A stretch of DNA of 64,000 bases, taken from positions 1,288,501 to 1,352,500 of the forward strand of contig JACONQ010000021.1 in the NCBI GenBank assembly GCA_014281115.1. The letters are read 5' to 3'. The stretch is from Laburnicola sp. R22_1 (Eukaryota; Ascomycota; Dothideomycetes; Pleosporales; Didymosphaeriaceae). This document shows, piece after piece, positions 23,873 through 35,894 of this stretch (positions within the stretch are counted from its first letter, which is position 1; each line of letters opens with the position of its first letter). The notes under the pieces were generated by a model. That model was given only the letters and a program-made list of their open reading frames with translations, had not been told where the DNA came from and ran no database searches. Made by a program: the position numbers and the translations under genes.

Positions 23873-26740
23873 AAGTCTATACTAATAAGAATAGATATTA
23901 TCTATAGTAGCTTAGCTCTATAATTTTACTACTCTATAAATATATATAGAACTACTATAATTAAGTTTATTCTAAAATTTAGTAGCGTAGAAATAAAATA
24001 AAGTTAGATTTTTACATAACTTAATTTATATATAAGCGTAAAAATAAAATAAAGTTAAATTTTTAAATAACTTAATTTATATATAAGTAGTGGATTTTAT
24101 TATATATACATAATAGAGCTAGAATAAAGATACTTAAAAATATATTATATTACTTAAGTGTTATAATTAACTACTTTAATATAACTAGCTTTCTTTTCTA
24201 AACTATATAGATACGCACTATTAGTAGGTAGTTTTCTATTTCTAACTATATTATTAATAGAAGATTGTCTTATTTGCTCTTCTTAAGTCCTAATATATCT
24301 AAGTAGTTTTCTACATTATAGAAAGATGTGTATTAGTAGTACTATAGAATTCTAATAAGTAAAAGTATTAACTTATATTTATAGAATAGCTTAAATATCT
24401 CTAGTACTTTTTAAAGATTCTTACTTCTTTTAATTCCTATACTAGAATTCTTGTGCCCTTCTTTTATAGTAATATTAAATACTTTCTTCTCTATATCTAT
24501 TAGTCTAGCTTCTTCTAACTACTATTTCTACTTTACTATAGCTATTAAATCTATAAATAGCTTATACACTAACCTGCGCAGTATTAAAAAGACGGATGGC
24601 TAGTGCTAGAACTTAAAGTAGAAGACTATATCTATATTAACTAACTACACCTAGCCGCCTAGTTTTATCGCCTACAGTAGATTCTTTAGTGCTAATATAG
24701 GCTTAAAAATAGATGTCTAAATAAAGCGCTAGTAAATAAGATTAAACCTATTAGTCTAAGCTAGCGAAAACTTCCTAGTTAAATCTGCCTTAATAAGCTT
24801 AATTTTCGCATTACTAGGCAGTTGCTTAGAAGGTAGAAATAGGTAGTTACTAGAAATACTATAAGTTACTTACTATTCTAAAGAGCGCGTAGCTTATATA
24901 ATATTAAAACTAACAAAGAAAGATTTTATAGATAGCTCTTTTACTACTTTAAGGCACTAATAACCTTTACTAGTAACTATTAGATAGATTTTTCTATAAG
25001 GTGCGGAAACGCACTATTAGTAATTATTAAATCTAATACTTAAATTAGTAGTTCTTCTTAGCTAATAGGAGCGAATAAAAGTTTTCTATCTATACTACTC
25101 TTTACCAAATTATACTAGTTACGTAGTTAATTAATCTTTTTCTAATTATTTAGTATAATATACGTGTAGTGTTTAGTATAAATAACTATTTTAAATAATT
25201 TTATATATTATAAAGCTATAGAGTAGTAGTATTAAAGACGTTTAAAAGTATATATAATTTAATATTCTTTATAAAAGGTCTACTAGTATTCTAGTAGCTA
25301 TATATACACGTGCCCACTTAGAAGTAAGTAAATAGAAACTAGCGGTCTAGAATTTAGCGGCTAACGCCTTAGTATTTAATAGTGCTACTTATTATAGCTA
25401 AGCTTTACTCTTCTAGTAATAATTATATATAGTAATACTATAAGCTATACTAATTACCTTTAATTACTTATTATAGTTACTTAAGTACTATTTTTAAAGC
25501 TAGATCTAAAGTAGTAGTAAGTACTAAGTTACTAGCTTTTATTATATTATCTACTATATATTGCTTTATTATTACTTTTTTAAAGTAAGAGTTATATTAG
25601 TGTTAAGCTTATTAATACCATAGTTAAAGTAGATATAATACTACTCTATTTAGTAGTAGTAATGACTATAAGTATTCTTTATAAGGTAGTATTAATAGTT
25701 AGTATTATAGTTAGTATTAGCGTTATAGGCAGTATAAGATAGAGCCTATAGACTAGTTAGTATTATAGTAGCTATAAGTAATAGTGTATATATATAAAAT
25801 TTAGTTAATAGTAAAAGAAATAACTACTATTATTATAATACTTTTATTAGAAACCCCTTAGTTATAAAAAAACCATATAAAATTTCGTAAAGCTACTATT
25901 TTTATTAGTAATAGGGGTGCGTAATAAGTATTTTATACTAGTAGAGTTAGCTATATAAGGAGCTATTAAATTAGCTATTAAAGTTAATTTTAGTTACGTT
26001 TTAGGGGAGTAAGAAGAGCTAAGCAATTATTATGCACTATAATAACCAAAAGCTCTGGGTTAATAAGATAAATATAATGCGTTCTAATTATTAAGTATTA
26101 AATTGTTACTACTTTGTTTTAATTTTTGTATTCTCTTATTTTATCTTTTAATACGTTATTCCTATCCTTAAATAAATATATTTACTATAATACTCCACGC
26201 TAATTACTAAGATAACTTAGTTAAGAATTTTACGAAAAAATATATTTGTTCTTACACTATATAAGAGATTAAACAGATATCGAACTAGTATAAATAGGTT
26301 AAGGCGGGTGCTAAAGATTTTATTAAGGCGCTACTTAACAGTAGTTAATAAGGCCTACGCGTTTTAGACTAATAGTAGACGTTCTTCTAATAAAGATACG
26401 CAAAAGCCTTTATAATAAAGAGTAATAGAGAAGAATATCTACGTTAAGACCTATTAAAAACCGAGATTTTAGATGCTCTCTAACTCTATAGGCATAACTA
26501 ACACTATAGTCTATTTACTTATAATAAGCTTCTTTCTATATAGCTTACTTACTACTTTAACCTTCTATTATATATTTATAACACTACTAATAAATAAGTC
26601 TATAATAATAGCGTCTAAGATAGTAGTAGATAATCTATATTTAAAATAAGCATAGGCGCTCCTATATAAAGTCCTTCTTATTAGTTAAATAGCCTATTAT
26701 TCTTATAAAATCTATATAGTATATATATTAATAACTCCTT

Positions 26741-26768
26741 AGCGAGTTCGAATCTCGTCCTCTCTCCC
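26741..26768 (+). other. tRNA 3'-half-like sequence (B box)
   Basis: GCGAG-TTCGAAT-CTCGT forms a T-arm with a five-pair stem (one G-T pair) around a consensus T-loop, followed by a pyrimidine run CCTCTCT and, a few bases on, TTTTT. A weak A-box-like TTAGTTAAATAG lies about 60 bases upstream. No 5' acceptor strand pairing with CCTCTCT was found, so this is not a complete tRNA gene. It may be a tRNA relic or part of a tRNA-derived SINE damaged by RIP. Confidence 0.3.
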
Positions 26769-26833
26769 TCTAGTTTTTAAACACCAAAAAACCAATCTTT
26801 ATAGATAAGAAGAAAAGTAGCCTAAATAAGCTA

Positions 26834-27030
26834 GTATCTCTAATAATTAAGAAATTCCTAACTATTTGAGCTAGTCTTAACTAAGTTACTAAATTAAACT
26901 TATAGAACAGGAAAGCTATTAGCAAGTACCTCTAATAATTAAGAAATCTTTAACTAGTTACTAGTCTTAATAAGTTATTAAGATTTAAACTCATAGGATA
27001 AGAAAGTTAATTAAGGCATATTACTATCTT
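26834..27030. repeat. Two imperfect tandem copies of about 100 bp
   Basis: The words CTCTAATAATTAAGAAAT and a following matching stretch recur at about 26,834 and 26,936, a spacing of 102 bp, with several transitions and small indels between copies. Nothing is encoded. Confidence 0.6.
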
Positions 27031-27825
27031 CTAATTTAGGAAAAACTTTGTTGGAAATTTTAATTCACGCTTTAGATAGACAATAGGCCACTAGTATTAG
27101 TTTTCCTTAACCCCCTTTAAAGGACTTTTTTCACTAGGGGAAAGGGCCTCTCGTCCACCTATACGATTTGCCTGTGGCTTTATTTACTTTATAGAAAATT
27201 TAGAAGCAATAGAAACGTTAATAATATGTATTAATTATAATAAAATATAGATAGCTATAATAACTTTCTCTATATTCTTTAAGACTAGTGTCTAAACTAG
27301 ATTAATAGAGAAGGCTTTACACCTAAGAGTATACTAATTAGCTAAATAGATCTATAATAACTACGCAAAGAGCATAATAGTAGGCAGTTCTAAAGCGCCT
27401 ATATACTAAAGTGAGTAATAATAAGCTATCTTACTACGCTCTCGTACTAATTAGGAAAAAAGCCCGCTGTTAGCAAAGAGGGATAAATTTAACACTAGAG
27501 AAGAAAAAGAGTTAGAGTGCTTAAGGCGCACGCTCTAGCAGATTAACCTTATCTACCACTTAGTAAAGAAAGTCCTAGACTACCTTGCGATTACGTAGAT
27601 AGTAGTAGAGGTGCTTCTGCTATTCTATTATAGCTGTCTTATTAGCTTAATTAGAGTCTAAGGACTATATTAGGTAGCGAGTAGCGTAAGTGCGCTACGC
27701 ATATTCAATTAATTAGAGGTGCACTATATAATACTTACGCATAGCTATAATAACACCTACGCAGACTTAGTAGTGCGTCCTTATTAATTATGCGTTGGAA
27801 AATACGGCTTGCTAAGTCGAGCTAG

Positions 27826-28089
27826 ACAGCCCTATTAGAGTTTAATAGGGGCATATTTATAGCGAGAAAGACCATACTAAAAGAAATAAATCGCATTAGC
27901 ATGTATGTTCGTAGACATGGCGTTATTTTAACAGAGCAATCTATACTAACTAACGCGCTATTCAGAATCATAGATCTCTTACACACATCCACAAAGGCGC
28001 AGAAGCGTACATTAGCCATATTAGAAGCGCCCATTATCTTTTCTTACTCTTTAATATTTGTTTCTAGTATTTTCTTTCTTACTATCTAG
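27826..28089 (+). other. Less RIP-affected island with an 87-codon open frame
   Basis: Between 27,826 and 28,089 a plus-strand frame is open for about 87 codons, ending at a TAG in TATCTAGC. It contains FNRGIFIARKTILKEI and MYVRRHGVILTEQSIL. CpA and TpG words are frequent here (ACATGG, CACACATCCAC), unlike the sequence around it. The frame is preceded by TAG at 27,823. No family was recognised, and the opposite strand also has an open frame, so coding potential is unproven. Confidence 0.35.
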
Positions 28090-28372
28090 CAAATATTTTA
28101 GACTAATAGTAAGTAATACAAAAGCTACACACTATATACTAATTTATAAAACACAACTAATAAAGTGCTCTACCTTCTTAAAGCCAATAGTGGCATTATA
28201 ATAATTTGCTTTCTTTATAAGCTAATTATTCTAGACCCTAGCAAAGCTACCCTTACTTAAACTGTGGATTATATTATCTATATTAGCGAATTAGATATAG
28301 AGAAGGTTGTAGAGTTAAATATTCTAAGAGTAATATATAAGGTAGAGAAGTCTTACTAAGCTAGCCATATTA

Positions 28373-30206
28373 ATATAATCTACTAGTAAGCTATATACAC
28401 TACTAAGCTACGCATCTTACTAAAACGCAACACAACGCGTCCACCTTTTTAACTATGGCTTAATAATAACAAGCTTAATTGCTATTAAAAAAAGGCAGAC
28501 TTAGTCTTACCCTTATCTTAATTAAGTCTTATCCTTATTAGTTAATTCGCACTATGGCAGCAGCCTACAATATCTCTAAATTAACCCTCTAGTTGCGCCT
28601 CCGTGGTATCCAAGCTAGAATTAAGATAATATTTAATAAATATAAGCTATTGCCTCTTAAAAAGTAGTCTCTTATTTGCTAGATTCTAGACCTTAATAAA
28701 TAAGGCTTTCTATTATATATTATTAATGTGCGCTAAATAGCAAACGTCCTACTTTAAGCTTAAGGCTAGATTCTATCTCTATAGCCTATTAGTATAAACT
28801 AGGTGTCACACTTTGTTAATAGCTAGGCAGAGCTTATAACTAAGTGGGACAGAAAGCTGCATGCTTAGCGTGCTTTTTATTAGAATCTAGTTAAGTTTAG
28901 AGCCTAGTTTAAACTTATTAAGAACACGCGTTAGAAGTACGGCATAATAAATAAGAATACATACAATTTTAATAAGATAGAATTTATAATAGGAGTTGCT
29001 AGTATATATAAAGTTATTATAAGCTCTAATAGAGTTAGGCAAGCAATTGCTATACAGCCTAGTAATTATAACTAGGTTATAGTAATTAAATATATTAGCG
29101 CGTTAGGCTGGGCGCTCTCGCCATTTATTATACTGTCTAGAAAGCTACACTAAGCTAGCTAGTATTAGCTTATCCTAGGCGACTAGAGGCTTATAGTAAG
29201 CAATAATAGCTAGATAACTAATAAGCTTAGCCTAGAATAGCTTAAGCACTTTAACTATTAGACCGCGTTGCGCTTAGCTAGAGCCTATTGCCTACTTATT
29301 CTAGATAGCTATAGCAGCTATATAACGCCTAAGTTTAATTAGTTCTATACAAAGAATAAGATTATTAGTCTTTATATACTAGCTTATAGCTTATATCTAC
29401 TATAGCCGCTAGATATTACTTACTATACGCTGCTTAAAGCTACGTATAAATATAAGGTATCTAAGCTTACGCGCAATTATATCTTTTATATTAATAAGTA
29501 GAAATTTCTTAATATCTACACGCGTATTAGGGCTTTAGTCTTCTTAGAGCAGTTAATTAAAAGTGGCTTTTAAGTAGTAGGGCTTATCCTACACTATTCT
29601 GAGTGCGTCCTATTATTGCTTACTATAGTCTAAATACTATCTCTCCTAAGGTAAGAAGCTAATAGTAAGAGGCGCTAGACTGCTAAAACGTCTTATATAG
29701 TTGCTTAACTATAGTAGTAGGCCTAGCTACTATATACCTTTCTTAGTTATTAACTACAAAGCCCTATACGTTAGACTCTAGCTTAGCTTATAAAAAAATA
29801 TTAGATAGTAATACGCTTTACAATAATCCTTACTAAGGAGAATACTAAGCTATATTAGGCTAACTATTGCTAAGAGAAAAAGAGGCAACAGCGACAGTAG
29901 TATATTGCTATATAAGGAACTCTTATAGGCTAGGAAGATTAGAGGCTAGCTATAAAGGTAGAAATAAGGGCGTAGGTAGATATTTAGTGCTAGGCATCTT
30001 AGAGCTATTAGCGAGCACTACTAATATACTTAAAGTGCTATATATAAGACTATAAGAGGACTTAATATAAAAGCAATTAGGAATATTTTATATATATATT
30101 TATATAGGTTTAATTTAGTTATTATTTAGTTATCTGTTAAAAAGGCGCACGCGTTTTAGTGGGGTGCGCAGCTTAGTAGTGTACGCAGCTTACTAGTAGA
30201 TTATAT
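28373..30206 (+). mobile_element. Fot-like DNA transposon, family D, copy 1
   Basis: The element is 1834 bp between TA at 28371-28372 and 30207-30208. The ends read ATATAATCTACTAG, which is ACGTAATCCACTAG after RIP. The remnant of a transposase starts at ATG 28455 (matching the better preserved start at 32002 in copy 2) and runs to about 30,090. Stops occur throughout, all explicable by RIP. It faces copy 2 tail to tail. Confidence 0.88.
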
Positions 30207-30243
30207 TAGTATTTAGACGCTTAGTTATTAATTATATAGAGTA

Positions 30244-32101
30244 ATATAATTTACTAGTAAGCTGTGTACACTACTAAGCTGCGCACTCTACTAAAACGCG
30301 TGTGCCTTTTTAACAAATAACTAAATAACAACTAAATTAAACCTATATAAATATATATATAAAATATTCCTAATTCCTTTTATATTAAGTTTTCTTATAG
30401 TCTTGCATATGGCACTTTGAGCACGTTAGTAGTGCTTACTAATAGCTTTAAGATACCTAGCGCTAGACATCTACTTACGCCCTTATTTCTGCCTTTGCAG
30501 CTAGCCTTTAACTTTTCTAGCCTATAAGAGTTCTTATAGTAATATACTGCTATTGCTATTGCCTCTTTTTCTCTTAGTAATAGTTAGCCTAATATAGCTT
30601 AGTGTTCTTTTTAGTAAGAATTATTATAGAGTATATTACTATTTAATATTCTTTTATAAACTAAGCTAGAGCCTAATATATAGGGCTTTGTAATTAATAA
30701 CTAAGAAAGTTATGTAGTAGCTAGGCCTATTACTGTAGCTAAGCAACTATATAAGACGTTTTAGTAGTCTAGCGCCTCTTACTATTAGCTTCTTACCTTA
30801 GGAGAGATAGTATTTAGACTATAGTAAGCAATAATAGGACGCACTCAGAATAGTGTAGGATAAGCCCTACTACTTAAAAGCCACTTTTAATTAACTGCTC
30901 TAAGAAGACTAAAGCCCTAATACGCGTGTAGATATTAAGAAATTTCTACTTATTAATATAAAAGATATAATTGCGCGTAAGCTTAGATACCTTATATTTA
31001 TACGTAGCTTTAAGCAGCGTATAGTAAGTAATATCTAGCGGCTATAGTAGATATAAGCTATAAGCTAGTATATAAAGACTAATAATCTTATTCTTTATAT
31101 AGAACTAATTAAACTTAGGCGTTATATAGCTGCTATAGCTATCTAGAATAAGTAGGCAATAGGCTCTAGCTAAGCGCAACGCGGTCTAATAGTTAAAGTG
31201 CTTAAGCTATTCTAGGCTAAGCTTATTAGTTATCTAGCTATTATTGCTTACTATAAGCCTCTAGTCGCCTAGGATAAGCTAATACTAGCTAGCTTAGTGT
31301 AGCTTTCTAGACAGTATAATAAATGGCGAGAGCGCCCAGCCTAACGCGCTAATATATTTAATTACTATAACCTAGTTATAATTACTAGGCTGTATAGCAA
31401 TTGCTTGCCTAACTCTATTAGAGCTTATAATAACTTTATATATACTAGCAACTCCTATTATAAATTCTATCTTATTAAAATTGTATGTATTCTTATTTAT
31501 TATGCCGTACTTCTAACGCGTGTTCTTAATAAGCTTAAACTAGGCTCTAAACTTAACTAGATTCTAATAGAGAGCACGCTAAGCATGCAGCTTCCTGTCC
31601 TACTTAGTTATGAGCTCTACCTGGCTGTTGACAAAGCGTGACACCTAGTTTTTGCTAATAGGCTGTGGAGGCGGGATCTGGCCTTATCTGGCCTTAAGCT
31701 TAAAGCAGGACGTCTGCCATTCAGCGCATATTAATAATATAGGGTGGAAAGCCTTGTCTATTAAGGTCTAGGATCTAGCGAACAAGAGACTGCTCTTTAA
31801 GAGGCGATAGCTTGCGTTTGTTGGACGTTGTCTTAATTCTAGCTTAGACACCACGGAGGCGCGACTGGAGGGTTGATTTGGGGACATTGTAGGCTGCTGC
31901 CATAGCGCGAATTAACTGATGAGGATGAGACTTGATTAAGACAAGGGCAAGACTAAGTCTGCCTTCTTTTGATAGCAATTGAGCTCGTCGTTGTTGAGCC
32001 ATGGTCACAAAGGTGGACGCGTCGTGTCGCGTTTTGGTGGGGTGCGCAGCTCAGTGGTGTATGCAGCTCAGTGGTGTATGCAGCTCACTGGTGGATTACG
32101 T
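30244..32101 (-). mobile_element. Fot-like DNA transposon, family D, copy 2
   Basis: The element is 1858 bp between TA at 30242-30243 and 32102-32103. The right end begins (read inwards) ACGTAATCCACCAGTGAGC and holds the motif GTGGTGTATGCAGCTCA twice plus a third related copy. The transposase start at 32002 encodes a psq-type helix-turn-helix (YNVPKSTLQSRLRG) followed by a CENP-B-like segment, and near the C-terminus a decayed zinc knuckle (TCSKCH). The right 500 bp are lightly mutated, the left part heavily. It forms, with copy 1, a long inverted repeat separated by 37 bp. Confidence 0.88.
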
Positions 32102-32122
32102 TACCCTAATAGACAGGCAGTA

Positions 32123-33640
32123 CGGAGGTGCGTATCAAAAGTCCTTGCCCGCTCGGCGACAGGGGTATCTCAGCCACAGTCCCAATGCGGAAACTGCTCC
32201 GAGCCAACGTGGCCTTTGCGCCCTTAGCTATCTTGCGGAGATGCTCTCTATACACCTATACCATTCTACTCTATTATGGCTCCCTATGATATCTCTACTT
32301 GTGCCCTTGTTGTTAGCCTAAAAGCTACTGGCAAGTCAAGCAACGAGATTAATGAATTAACTAAAATCCCAACGCGGACGATTAATTCGATATACGGTCG
32401 AGCAATTATACGCGGCTTTGACCCAGCCCAGCGGCCACTACATATACGGGATAGCTACCTTAAAGATGCTCTATGGTCTGGCAGACCACCAAAACAGGCT
32501 AAGGCCTCTAAGATAGTTGTTAATATTGTACGCACTGACCGCTACGGACGAGAGAAGTCTTGTGCTAATGTTGCTGGTGCACTTAGTCAAGAAGGATTCA
32601 AAATATCAGCTATGATAGTATGGCGGATTCTCTGGAAAGCAGGCTTTAAGAAGACTAAACTAACGAGGAAGCCTGGGTTGACGAAGAAGATGAAGAAGGA
32701 TCGACTTGATTAGTGTCTTCAACATCAAGACTGGACAATTGAGGATTGGAAGAACGTTATCTGGTCTGATAAAAACATCTGTTGTCCTTCTACACAGGTG
32801 TGGTGGCTATAGAGTTTGGAGGAGAGCAGATAAAGCCTTTGTCCGAAGCTGTATCTGTGAGAGGTGGAAAGGCTATTCTGAATTTATGTTTTGGGGCTGC
32901 TTTTCATATGATAGGCGAGGGCCCTGTTATTGCTGGACGCCAGAAACAAAGCAAGAGAAGGAGGCTGCTATTAAAAGAATTAAGGAATTAAATCAAGAGC
33001 TAGAGCCTATTATGAGGGAACGGTGGGAGCTTGAGACTGGTATGCGGCGTCTTGATCTACGTACTAAGCCTGGTCGACAGCCTCAGTGGAAGTGGAATAA
33101 GAAGAATGGCAAGCTTAGTCGAGGCACGGGCTTAGGAATTGACTGGTATTAATATCAGTTAACTATCTTACTCCCAAAGTTAATTCCTTTTGCAAAGCAG
33201 TGTCAAGCTGAGCGACTAGGAACAGTTGTTCAAGAGGACAAGGCACCTGGCCACAATCACTATGTGCAGAGCTACGTGTATAGCTTGCAGGGTGTCCAGA
33301 AGCTACTTTGGTGCGGTAACTCACCTAATTTGAACGCTATTGAGCCTTGTTGGCCATGGATGAAGCGATATACTACAAAGAAGGGTGCACCAAAGAATCG
33401 AGCAGAGGCAGTACGTGCGTGGGAGCAGTGCTGGAAGGAGCTACCTCAGGATAAGATTCAGGCATGGATTGAGCGTATTCCTACTCATATTCAGAAGATT
33501 ATTGAGCTAGAAGGGGGCAATGAGTATAAGGAGGGTAGAGTTCGATAGAATTGACCAGATTCGGAGCAATTTCCGCATCGGGACTGTGGCTGAGATACCC
33601 CTGTCGCCGAGCGGGCAAGGACTTTTGATACGCACCTCCG
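32123..33640 (+). mobile_element. Tc1/mariner-like DNA transposon
   Basis: The element is 1518 bp, flanked by TA (32121-32122 and 33641-33642). Terminal inverted repeats of about 80 bp start CGGAGGTGCGTATCAAAAG and differ at only a few places. It inserted only 19 bp from family D copy 2. The TIRs are unrelated to those of the Fot-like families. Confidence 0.92.
32276..33548 (+). pseudogene. Tc1/mariner-type transposase
   Basis: The N-terminal domain (MAPYDISTCALVVSLKATGK) is a helix-turn-helix; a second DNA-binding part follows. The catalytic region reads NVIWSDK (first Asp), VVQEDKAPGHN (second Asp) and GNSPNLNAIEPCW, where the expected third aspartate is asparagine. The coding frame changes once, in an A-run near 32,770, and contains in-frame stops at 32,711 (TAG) and about 33,150 (TAA). 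A charged insertion of about 70 residues lies between the first and second aspartates. The first stop and the Asp-to-Asn change are explained by CpA/TpG-to-TpA mutation. Confidence 0.88.
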
Positions 33641-33642
33641 TA

Positions 33643-34279
33643 CCAGTCTCACCAGCAGGGTCCTCACCCACGGAACTCTCACCGCCTTAGGGTTAGTCAG
33701 CGCACAGCTCAAGAAGCCTCGTCTCAGACATGCCCCTTCACCATACCGAGTCCGGAGGCGTCAACAACTCAGCCAGGAGGCGACCGACCTTCACAGACTT
33801 ACTAACTTCCGCATCGCCATCGTACATCGGTGCTGAGTGCTTCATAAGGGTTTTCGAGGATTTTCTTCTTTGCAGGCAACACGGCAAGACCTCGGGAGGT
33901 TTCCTTGCTCCTTCGCGTAGCGCAGCATGGTTCAAAGAAGGAACCGAACGGCGAGCTATGTATACACACAAACCATACAAGAGTTGTAATACGGCGGCAT
34001 GGGTTTCCCCGTGATGGATCATTGATGCATCACGCGACGGAATGCGCCAGCATTGGTCCGCGGCGTGAAGGGCGGGGCAGCCCCACACCGCCTTTCCTAA
34101 CAAGAAGTTAAGCTCAGCAAGTTCGATAACGGCCGGCTCGTTCAAACTCTTTCCTTCGCCTTATCCAAGCACGCGCATTACCATCCAGCTGGTTCCCGTC
34201 CCACAGATCGCACGTACTGCACGCAATCAATTTCGCTCCCGTCAGAGCCAACCACAGCCAGCGGAATACCGTACGAGGA
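33643..34279. other. Intergenic, upstream of the monooxygenase
   Basis: GC-normal DNA between the mariner-like element and the next gene. Open frames here (for example 33,730-34,014) look like chance. It must contain the monooxygenase promoter, now only about 640 bp from a transposon end. Confidence 0.5.
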
Positions 34280-35720
34280 ATGGCTGCAGGGGACGCAAGC
34301 ATGGCACCTTTCAAAGTCGCCATCGTTGGCGGCGGTATGACCGGGTTGACGGCCGCACTCCACCTCGACCGCTTGGGAATCGACTTCGTCCTGCTCGAAG
34401 CCTACGGTGACATCACGCCCGAGGTGGGCGCCAGCCTCGCGCTGTACCCGAACTTCCAGCGCGTAGTAGACCAGCTAGGCGTCCTGGAGGATGTGCGCGA
34501 CGCTTCAAGCGAGCTGTGCAGCATATCGTGCCGGAACCTCGAGGGGCACATCATGTTCCAGCACCACGTTGCTGATGCGCTGCACGAGGCGACCGGAGGC
34601 TATGGGATTGCGACCTTCACGCGAAACTCGTTGCTGAGGATCCTGTACAAGAACATCAGTGAAGAGGGAAAGCGGAAAATTCGTACCAACACGAGAGTAA
34701 GACATATTGAAGAACTGCAAGGCGATGAAGGGGTGAGGCTGCGCATTGAGGGTGGGGAGTCCATGGATGCGGATGTGGTGATTGGCGCGGATGGCATTCA
34801 TAGTATTGTGCGCTCCGAGATGTGGCGCCTTGCGAAGAAGGCTGATCCCAAGGCGTTCCAAGGTGACCAAGCCGAGGGTGAGTGCTCTGAACCATACCTT
34901 CGTTCAGGCGACATTGGACCGTCTCTAACGTGTGCTGTCCATCGTCACAGACATGGCCACAGAATTTGGCTGCGTATACGGACTCTCGGCCCAGACAGGT
35001 GACTTGGATAAGAATTACGCCTACCAAGTCTCTACGCAAGACATGACCATAGGCGTCTTCGGTGGGCCCAAGAACGAGGCGTGCTGGTTCCTCTTCTTCA
35101 AGGTCGAGGAAGACATTGCGAAGCGCCGCGGCCGCGACACGGTGCCAACATGGACGTTCGAACAAGGAGTGGACATGTGCGAGAAGTATGCGGACGCCAA
35201 GATTACCAATACCGTAACATTCGGGGACATTTATAAGAATCAGTACCGCCTTTCGGCACCACAGCCATGTCCTAATCATTGTCTGAAGAGATGGACGTAT
35301 GGTCGAATAATCTGCATGGGGGACAGTGTGGCCAAGACAAACCCCATCCTCGCGCAAGGTGGCGCACAGGGAGCCGAATCGGTGCTACAGCTGATTGATC
35401 AACTCCACGAGGCATTGCAGAAGCAGAAGCTGCAAGATGCAACCAAAGGGCGGTTATCCACCATAGAGGTCGAGGGAATCCTGATGAATGTCAACAAGGA
35501 GCGTCAGCCTCGGGTCGCCGCCTTCGTCGATAACAGCCAGCAGATTATGCGCATTTCAGCGTGGTCCGGTTGGGTATTTTGGTTTGTTGGCAAATATCTC
35601 ACGCGCTGGTTGCCCACGTCCGTCATCGTGGGGCAGGCACTGGCGCCTTGGAAGGGGGCCTATCTTTCCAAGAGTCTTCCCATGCCACCAGCACATGGAG
35701 TAGATATCAAAGCACGCTAG
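34280..35720 (+). CDS. FAD-dependent monooxygenase, PaxM-like
   Basis: Two exons (34280-34877 and 34951-35720) with a 73-bp GTGAGT...CACAG intron give 455 residues. The N-terminal dinucleotide-binding fold reads VAIVGGGMTGLTAALHLDR (13-31) and ends at the acidic residue in LLEA. The second motif is ADVVIGADGIHSIVRSEMW (about 164-182). The GD motif is ICMGDSVAKTNPILAQGGAQ (320-339). A hydrophobic segment near the C-terminus (WSGWVFWFVGKYL) matches the membrane anchor seen in PaxM-type enzymes. Such enzymes epoxidise or hydroxylate terpenoid and related substrates in fungal secondary metabolism. Another ATG at 34301 could be the true start, as it lies just before the fold. No core biosynthetic gene is adjacent, so the substrate is unknown. 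There is no RIP damage. Confidence 0.87.
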
Positions 35721-35894
35721 ACCTATTGTCAACGAAGAAATTCGCGGTACTTCCTCCATGCAACTCCACTCCGTACAGTGAACTCCTGCGGTCTGGGCGG
35801 GAAAGTGGTTTGTAGTAGGTCACATTGCCGTTGGTAGTGGGCTGCACTTGCTTCGAATTGTTGGTTCGCTTTAACCCTAATCTTTGCGCCGTCC

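Larger units (their letters stand above)
23873..28372. other. RIP-degraded block with small readable islands
   Basis: Mostly TpA-rich sequence without a nameable coding remnant. Three sub-features stand out and are listed separately: a tRNA-like 3' half near 26,745, a twofold repeat of about 100 bp at 26,834-27,030, and a less mutated island at 27,826-28,089. A GC-richer patch at about 27,110-27,180 also escaped mutation but shows nothing recognisable. Confidence 0.55.

Noticed and set aside
26660..26768. Complete tRNA gene
   Set aside because: The T-arm is good, but no 5' acceptor strand pairs with the 3' side and the anticodon arm cannot be set.
33730..34145. Open frames upstream of the monooxygenase
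   Set aside because: No domain or splice structure; both strands are open, which points to composition and not coding.
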